From the NCBI GenBank assembly GCA_949710005.1, contig OX453273.1, positions 34,034,750 to 34,098,749 of the forward strand: 64,000 bases of DNA, read 5' to 3'. The translations under genes and the position numbers were made by a program. Shown piece by piece: positions 57,679 through 64,000 of this stretch (position 1 is its first letter; every line of letters starts with the position of its first letter). The notes under the pieces are model-generated. The model was not told where the DNA came from, did no database searches, and saw nothing but the letters and a program-made list of their open reading frames with translations. Source of the stretch: Ricordea florida. Lineage: Eukaryota > Cnidaria > Anthozoa > Corallimorpharia > Ricordeidae.

Positions 57679-60600
57679 ATGGAGCCGTCGACTCCGAAAA
57701 AGCTACATCCTCGAAATCCGGTGTGTCGCCTCTGTGGTGGTGCGTATGAAAGCCGTCACACGCTTCGGATTTTAGGCAAAAGCGGCATCGAAAAAAACCT
57801 TCTTGCGAAAATTCATCATGTCTGTGGAATTACTATAAGCGAGTCTGATTGCCTTCCAAAGTTAGTCTGCAGGAAGTGTGAAGCATTTGTTTTCAAGGTC
57901 AGCGACTTCAAACAAAAGAGTGCAGATATTCAAAGTGAACTTGTACAGGAACAAAGCTGTTCGGTGAAGCGTTGCACGGAATTATCGCCAACTTGTAAAC
58001 AACCCTCAAAGCGCGCAGCTACCGAGATCCTCGGAAAAATCTCTGCAAAACAACTTATGTTCGGACATAAACTGGTCCAGTCTAACGATGGTGACAATGA
58101 GGAATCAATGGAAGAGGAAATTTCGTCCGCACTTGGGTTCAACAATGCCGAAGAGGTCGAAGATTCAAACACGCTACCTAAAGTTGTTTGTGACCATGAG
58201 CTCCAAGTAAACGACAACCAAATTATTGGAACATTGAATTCAAAGCCGGCCTCCTATGTGGCAGAAATTATAAGAGAACATTGCCCAAAAGTGCTTTCTT
58301 CGCTAAGATTGCTCATCAGCGAGGAGATCAACACGGCCTGTCAGAAGCTGTGCAGACGTTTGGATGGCTCTGTGTTGTATGGCCACAGCTACGATAGCTT
58401 AAAGGATTTCAACTTTGACAGTGTTTGGAATGAAATAGAAAGCAACATTCCCTTTGTCGTTGATATCCTGAATGCTGTCTGTGGGAGAAGCTGTACATCT
58501 GCTGATTTACGAGTAAAATATGGCTTCATTTACTCGATTCTTATGAGCGAAAGATGGCACGAACTAAGTCTCTTGAAGCGCGTAAACACAGTTTTAATTA
58601 TAGAGGGTGGATGTACCAAGAAGGTGAGCATCTCTCTTATGAGCTAATTAGTTTCACTCTCGTAAGCTTAAGTCAGTTTTAGCTGACTTTTTTCTAAAAT
58701 ACCTGAAGTACAGGACTGACAATTTCGATCAAATAATTGCAGAGCTGGGTCCCTTCATGATCTGTAATCCAGTGAATTATACATGTAACTGTAGGTGCAA
58801 GCTATTGCCTGAAAGAATCACATGTTATGAATTTTGATACTTGTTTGTTAACAAAATACATACTTGAATCGATTTTTGAGGTTATTAAGCCACATATAGT
58901 TTACATTTTTAGCATTAGTAGGCTGCATCAGCTTTCAAGTAGAAATAAGAATTTCTAGTAGAAATTTATGTGAATATTTTTATTGAAAAAGATCATAATG
59001 ATCTCATTCAAAACTAACCCTGAGTGTTGGTACCTGATGCAAAGTAATTTTGGTCTTAAGTTGGTAGACCTTTATTACATTTGAAGGTTCAGAGCTAAGC
59101 TCGGAAACCTGCCTATAGAAAATTTGCATAAAATGAGTAAATGATTTTAAAAATAAATAGGACATGTAATGACATTTCTCAAGGAAAAACTCCCAGTCTG
59201 AGAATACTCTAATTTTAGTTTCTTTTTTTAACTCAGCTGCAGGAGCGACTGAACAAGCTTGGTGTTTGTCTCTCCCATGGAAGACGGGACATTCTATTGA
59301 AACTTCTTGGTGGGCACTTTGCAGACAAAGTTGTTCAGAAAGTAAAGGGTGGTTCTGTTTTCCGTGGCACTGGAGATAACTGGGACTTGAAAGTCCTAAA
59401 GGGCCATATGAGAAAGGATGTGCAGAATGAAGATCTTCATTTATTTGCATCCAACCTTATTGAAAACCGGGTCAACTTTTCACACTTGCTTAATGTGCAT
59501 CCTAAGGGGGACATTGTAAATTTTCCACGCCACCATTTCTCATTAAATGTTAATGAGTGGAAAGTGTATATAAACTGTGCAAAGGTTCTAACAGGAAGGA
59601 TAATTGTTGACTTTTTCCCAAAGTTCAAGTGGCTGAAGTCAGTCATCCCTACACATATTCCTCATGTTTACAGTGAAGAAATGGCTCAAAAATCCACCAT
59701 TGTGAGCTTGCCACTTCTTAATGCCAATGAAGCTAAATATGAAGATTGTGTCAGCATTTTGAGATCTTACGAGCAGTGGATTGCAGAGATTTATGTCAAA
59801 GCAGGCTTACTTGATGAAGTACCTCATGTTGTCAACCCTGAAGTACCAGAGGGATCAGCAGCACCTGGCCAAACAAATGCTCACAAGGAGGATTCACCTG
59901 ATGATCCTATGAGGGAAATGAAGGTAGTTTTTGCTGGTGACCAGTTGACCCGAGTTAGATTTGCTGGTGCTAAAGATCTGCTTTCAGGCTCCCACACTCC
60001 ATCAGATCGTTTTGAGCATTGCTCCCCATTTAAGCCAGTCATGTGGCACACAAAAGCTTCATTGCTGCAGTACTCTTATGCGTTCCTGTGCAAGGCAGAA
60101 TCAGTTAACCAAATTGGAACTCTGAAATACTTTAGAGAAAAATTTAATCGCCGGAATGCCACCCCAGCCAAAGTACTGGATTCGTTTGAAGGGAGTGAGG
60201 AACTATTTCTTAGTGTTGGCCGAGCTTACATTGTCACTGCAGCTCTTAGTTTCTTTGGAATGGCAAGTCTCGAGGATGTTCCATCCCACAACAAGTTCCC
60301 TTCAAACATTGCGCATCAAACTGAAGAAGACAAGAAAAGATATTTTGACAGTGTTTTTCAAAACTTTATTGATGAGTATCTTTTGCAAAAAAATGCCACT
60401 ACAAATGGGGAGGAGGAGGATTATGTCTCCAATTATGCCCTATGCTACATCTTTCTCACCATCCTAATTTTGCAACTGAAAGACACTGCAGCAGAGGCAG
60501 ATGGTGAAAGAAACCTCATAAATCAGAAGTTGCTGCTGTCTGTTTTTAAATCAATGGGTGCTTACAGCAAGTATGCCCTTGAAATGTTTGTAAGCATCGC

Positions 60601-61063
60601 TCAAATGGAATGCATGTTAACACCACGTATGTCAGAGGAATTCAAATGGGGTTTCTTTGTCAACTGGAGGGGTGGTGCTGGAAACAACATGGAAGATGAC
60701 ATGGCACAGGAAATCTTCAATCGACTGAGCAAGTCTGTTGTCCAGAGAATGGGGCCCAACAAGACATTCCAGTCAATCAGTAAAGTTTGCAAGGCTACAA
60801 ATGGCATCACAGAGGTTAAGGAACAATTTGATGCTTCTGCTGGAATTCACCGGTCTTCTGTTCAACATACCACTCGGGATTCTTTCAAAGACGAAAAGGA
60901 GATGGTTGAAGATCTTGTTCAATTGGATCCTTTCCAAAAAGTGCCTGGAAGATGCCATGGCAGCTTTCCTGACATCAAACGATGCCCCCTTAGGTACTTG
61001 AACATTGTTGAATTCCATCACTGGCTTGATAAGCATAAGCAAGAACTTTCATACAGAAACTAA
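57679..61063 (+). CDS. ZAD-like zinc finger and DUF6589-like protein, two exons
   Basis: Exon 1 is 57679-58623 (start ATG of MEPSTPKK; donor AAGAAG|GTGAGC, phase 0). Exon 2 is 59237-61063 (acceptor TTTTTTTAACTCAG), 2772 nt in all, 923 residues with no break. Residues 16-67 carry Cys pairs CRLC and CRKC about 45 apart, as in the zinc-finger-associated (ZAD) domain, with further Cys at 49 and 58. A Ser/Glu-rich acidic linker follows. The second exon matches in character the large DUF6589 family of cnidarian and fungal proteins, with conserved-looking GDQLTRVRFAGAKD, PFKPVMWHTKASLLQYSYAF and GTLKYFREKFNRR. The biochemical role of DUF6589 is not known to me. The GDQLT acid and the company of a DNA-binding finger hint at a transposase-derived protein. 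The gene is intact, unlike its neighbours. Confidence 0.85.
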
Positions 61064-61841
61064 AGTTACAACTTTCAGAAAAACTAGCAATTTAAGTTTT
61101 CAAGAAATATTTACAGGGCTGTAATTAGCAGCATGTTAATGGTCATAATCTGGTTCAAATTTTAGCCTGTTTTGCCTTAGTCTTCTTTTTTTTTTTTTTT
61201 CTCTTTCTCGCCCTTGTTTACTCCTTCCCAACTACTGAGAGCCATTCAAATTCCTGTGGTAGTGGCTAAAAATATATATATTAATATTAAATGCCATTGG
61301 AAATAACCAATTATTATGGTTAAGTCTGTACATGAGCCAAGTAGCACATCAGGCTGGAGTCTACATCCAGTTTCAATAGCCTGAAAAAAAAGCAAACATT
61401 TATACTCACCCCCAGGATGGGATGGTAATCAATCACATGGCTACCCTGCAGCTTGAAAACCCTCAATACCCATTTATACACCTGGGTGGAGAGAGGCTCT
61501 GTGAGATTGTCAACCCAATGGCTTTGCCTCAGGGTCAAAACCAGTCCAGTATATTTGGAGTCAAGCTCACAAACCACAAGGCCACCATGCTTCATGAAAA
61601 CAAGTTTGGGGTTGTTTCTATGACACTTAAGATAGGAAATGCAAGACAAAATCTGTCTGATTCAACCAAAATTATGTTGTACTACTTTGAATCCTGTGAT
61701 GATGTAGAATAGCATTTCTCGCTGAAATGGCAAAAAATATAAACATTTCGGTGGGGAGAATATAGTGATTTTCATTGCATGTAAGTTAAGACAACTTTTG
61801 TCAGTCACAGAAAATGTTAAATTATACTGTAGTGTTTCTAT
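61064..61841. other. 3' flank of the ZAD gene, no gene called
   Basis: A poly-T tract at 61188-61200 and AT repeats near 61270. An open frame at 61422-61712 (96 residues) has balanced composition but no recognisable family and no splice support. Confidence 0.4.
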
Positions 61842-61980
61842 TGTGACGTGTGAGTCACATGATCCCTAGTGCATTATGGGATGCAGAACGGGAGCATGTG
61901 CTCGGAGACAGAGAAATAAAAATTGTTATCGTTGTTTAAGTGCCGGAATCTTTTATTCTACTTGGGCCCGAAACACCACA
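61842..61980 (+). repeat. 5' LTR of the Gypsy-like element
   Basis: TG...CA ends, a TGTGACGTGTGAGTCACA dyad at the start, AATAAA at 61915-61920. The 3' copy is not in view, so the limits are provisional. Confidence 0.6.
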
Positions 61981-62054
61981 TTTGGCGACGAGTATAAAGA
62001 CGAAAAGCGGATAAAAAGTGGTTAACGAGTTTAAACGGTGGAAAACTCGCACAG

Positions 62055-64000
62055 ATGGCCGTATCCTTGAGCGGACTGCCAGGTTTACAAGCGTTCGACG
62101 CTGTGGGCGAGCCAGCTACACTCGCACAACGATGGTTAACTTGGAAAGACGAATTCGAATTGTACGTGACTGCCTCGGGAATCAGCGACCCAACACAGAA
62201 GAGGGCGCTTCTACTTCACCTCGCCGGGCCCCAAGTCAGAGACGTTTTTAATAACTCAATTCCTGCCGACAAACGAGGCGAAGCGAAGGATTACAAGAAA
62301 GCTATGGACAGCCTATCCGAACATTTCAAACCGAGAAAAAAACGCGCCGATGGCAAGACAGGCGTTTCTCGCAGCTCAACCAACCGCTGGAGAAACCATT
62401 AACAATTTCATCACACGCTTGCAGAAATTAGCCGAACATTGTGAATACGAAGGTGAAAGGGATAACCAGGTGAGAGATCGTGCGATTTCTTTCATTCAAG
62501 ACAAAAACCTCAAGGCCAAGTTGTATCGCGAAGAAACATTAACATTGAGCAAACTAATGGAAATCGTTAGCCAATACCATGACAAAGAAGCACTCGTTCT
62601 TAACCGTAATGGCCAAGTAAATAACATATCTCCAAGCGTCAAAAAAGGGGGAAAATGTTGGCGGTGCGATAAAGCGGGACACTTCGCGAGGGAATGCTTT
62701 CGTTCACGTGACCACAAATGCGGGAAATGTGGCAACGTGGGTCATTTCGAAGTGTGCTGTCACTCCAAACAGAGTAAAGGGCGAGATTCTAGTCGGAGTT
62801 CGAGTCGCGGTCGTGGAAACTCTGGCAGAAAACAAAGTCGTGGAGGAAGTTCACAGTGCCAACGTGATGTACGCCAAGTAACTGAGGACGAGACTGCTGG
62901 GAACTCTGCAAGAAAGGATGATTTCTACGTGTTTTACACTGGGGAGACAGATGACAGGAACACTCTAAAGCTGGAGATTGCAGATAAGACTATTAATGTC
63001 ATTATAGACTCTGGTGCTAGTTGTAATTTGATGTCCGAGGAAGTATTTAACCTTGTAACGGGGGGTAATGTTAAATTGTTGGAGTGCAACAAAAGAGTTT
63101 TTGCTTATGCATCTGAAGAGCCACTCCAAATTAAAGGAAAATGTAATCTTGATGTACGTGTACCGCAAACCCAAAAGTCCCTGAGCGTTGAGTTTTATGT
63201 TACGCATAGTAAAGCTGCCACGCTATTAGGCCGCGATGCATCTGAATTGCTTGGTGTTTTAAGGGTTGGTATCCCTGTTAACAGCTGTGATGTTGAATCT
63301 GATGGTGCTAGTAACAATCCAAAACAAGCAGATAGAAAGGCCTCCCTAAGGGCAAAGTTTCCCAAAGTCTTCCAAGGCCTGGGGAAGCTCAAAGGATACC
63401 AACTCAAGTTACACATTGACGAAAAGGTGCAGCCAGTTGCTCAACCCCCACGCAGAATTCCTTTTAGTAGACGAAAGAAAGTCACAGAGAAATTGGAGGA
63501 GTTACTGAAGCTTGATGTTATTGAGAAAGTAGAGGGACCTACCAGCTGGGTCAACCCCTTAGTAGTGGTCGAGAAACCTAACGGGGACATTAGAATCTGT
63601 CTGGATATGAGACAAGCGAACCAGGCTATTGTGCGGGAGAAACACCCAGTCCCCACCGTAGAAGAAACACTCCAAGAAGTCTCAAATGCCAAAGTTTTCT
63701 CTAAATTAGATTTAAATATGGCTTTCCATCAAATTGAGTTACACCCAGACTCAAGGGACATTACAACCTTTGCTGCCCCTAATGGCCTTTACAGATACAA
63801 GCGCCTGCTTTTCGGTGTAAACATGGCCACGGAAAAATTCCAGCAAATTGTGTGGCAGATCATCCAAGACTGCCCAGGGGCATACAACCTCCATGATGAC
63901 CTGCGAGTTGTTGGCACAAATGATGAAGAGCATGATAAAAACTTACAGAGGGTCATGCGCAAGCTTAACGAAAGTGGGCTTACACTTAACTATGAAAAAT
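62055..64000 (+). CDS. Gag-Pol of the Gypsy-like element (one frameshift, runs off the window)
   Basis: ATG at 62055 opens a Gag (LAQRWLTWKDEFELY, LLLHLAGPQVRDVF). At an A7 run at 62337-62343 the frame moves on by one; from there a single open frame reaches the window end. It holds two zinc knuckles (CWRCDKAGHFARECF, then CGKCGNVGHFEVC), an aspartic protease with VIIDSGAS (~63000), and reverse transcriptase with KLDLNMAFHQIELHPDS and the catalytic pair in LHDDLRVVG (~63888). The protein copies element RNA into DNA inside virus-like particles. Since the shift lies inside Gag and upstream of the nucleocapsid, it is more likely a mutation or sequencing slip in the homopolymer than programmed frameshifting. 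Confidence 0.88.

Larger units (their letters stand above)
61842..64000 (+). mobile_element. Gypsy-like LTR retrotransposon, 5' part
   Basis: A short 5' LTR (about 61842-61980, starting TGTGACGTGTGAGTCAC, ending CACCACA) is followed by a TGGCGACGAG primer-site-like motif at 61983. Gag, protease and reverse transcriptase follow in order; integrase and the 3' LTR lie beyond the window. Confidence 0.85.

Noticed and set aside
61422..61712. 96-residue plus-strand frame
   Set aside because: No motif, no splice support and an antisense frame of similar length; probably chance.

Overview
The window is animal genomic DNA, most likely from a cnidarian and probably a stony coral. Genes are split by introns with GT-AG junctions. 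The DNA is AT-rich and packed with short inverted-repeat elements, with no operons. The repeat types (tRNA-derived SINE with a clean B box, Helitron, MULE, Tx1/L1-like LINE, Gypsy-like LTR element, TTAA-type miniature elements) and a basigin/neuroplastin-like immunoglobulin gene fit a coral. The species call is inference.

Left part, minus strand (about 3.3-28.2 kb): one host gene can be assembled by hand. It encodes a three-Ig-domain membrane protein of the basigin/neuroplastin type. Nine exons join in phase into 425 residues: a signal peptide, three Ig domains, a transmembrane helix with a buried Glu, and a short charged tail reached through a proposed 7-nt microexon. Its large introns have absorbed a 7.4-kb Helitron (11763-19205), two elements with GACTTGTAGC termini, a sevenfold array of a TTAA-type miniature element, and an hAT-like element.

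Middle (28.4-44 kb): a SINE and a tRNA-like repeat lead into a 6.36-kb Mutator-like (MULE) transposon (30804-37164). Its minus-strand gene joins in phase over eight exons into 1313 codons. The order is CaRF-like DNA-binding region, MULE DDE core, SWIM zinc finger, Ulp1/SENP-type cysteine protease, PHD finger, with one internal stop codon. Beside it lies a second copy of the signal-peptide exon (37679-37742). The duplicated flank of that exon is split by a dead Tx1/L1-like LINE (38.6-43.7 kb), which itself carries nested miniature elements.

Right part (44-57.4 kb): a THAP-domain remnant in an inverted repeat, an ACC-rich microsatellite, a 5' fragment of a second Helitron, and a partial segmental duplication (49.75-57.42 kb) of the basigin-like locus that keeps only two coding exons. 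Comparing the two duplicates gives empty sites for at least seven insertions, which fixes several element ends and target-site duplications directly.

Far right (57.6-64 kb): a two-exon plus-strand gene with an N-terminal ZAD-like zinc finger and a DUF6589-like body (923 residues, intact), then the 5' part of a Gypsy-like LTR retrotransposon that runs off the window with one frameshift in gag.

The strongest candidate for something new is the MULE that fuses a transposase to a SUMO-protease-like domain and a PHD reader, and that carries a tandem array built from its own terminal motif just inside one end.
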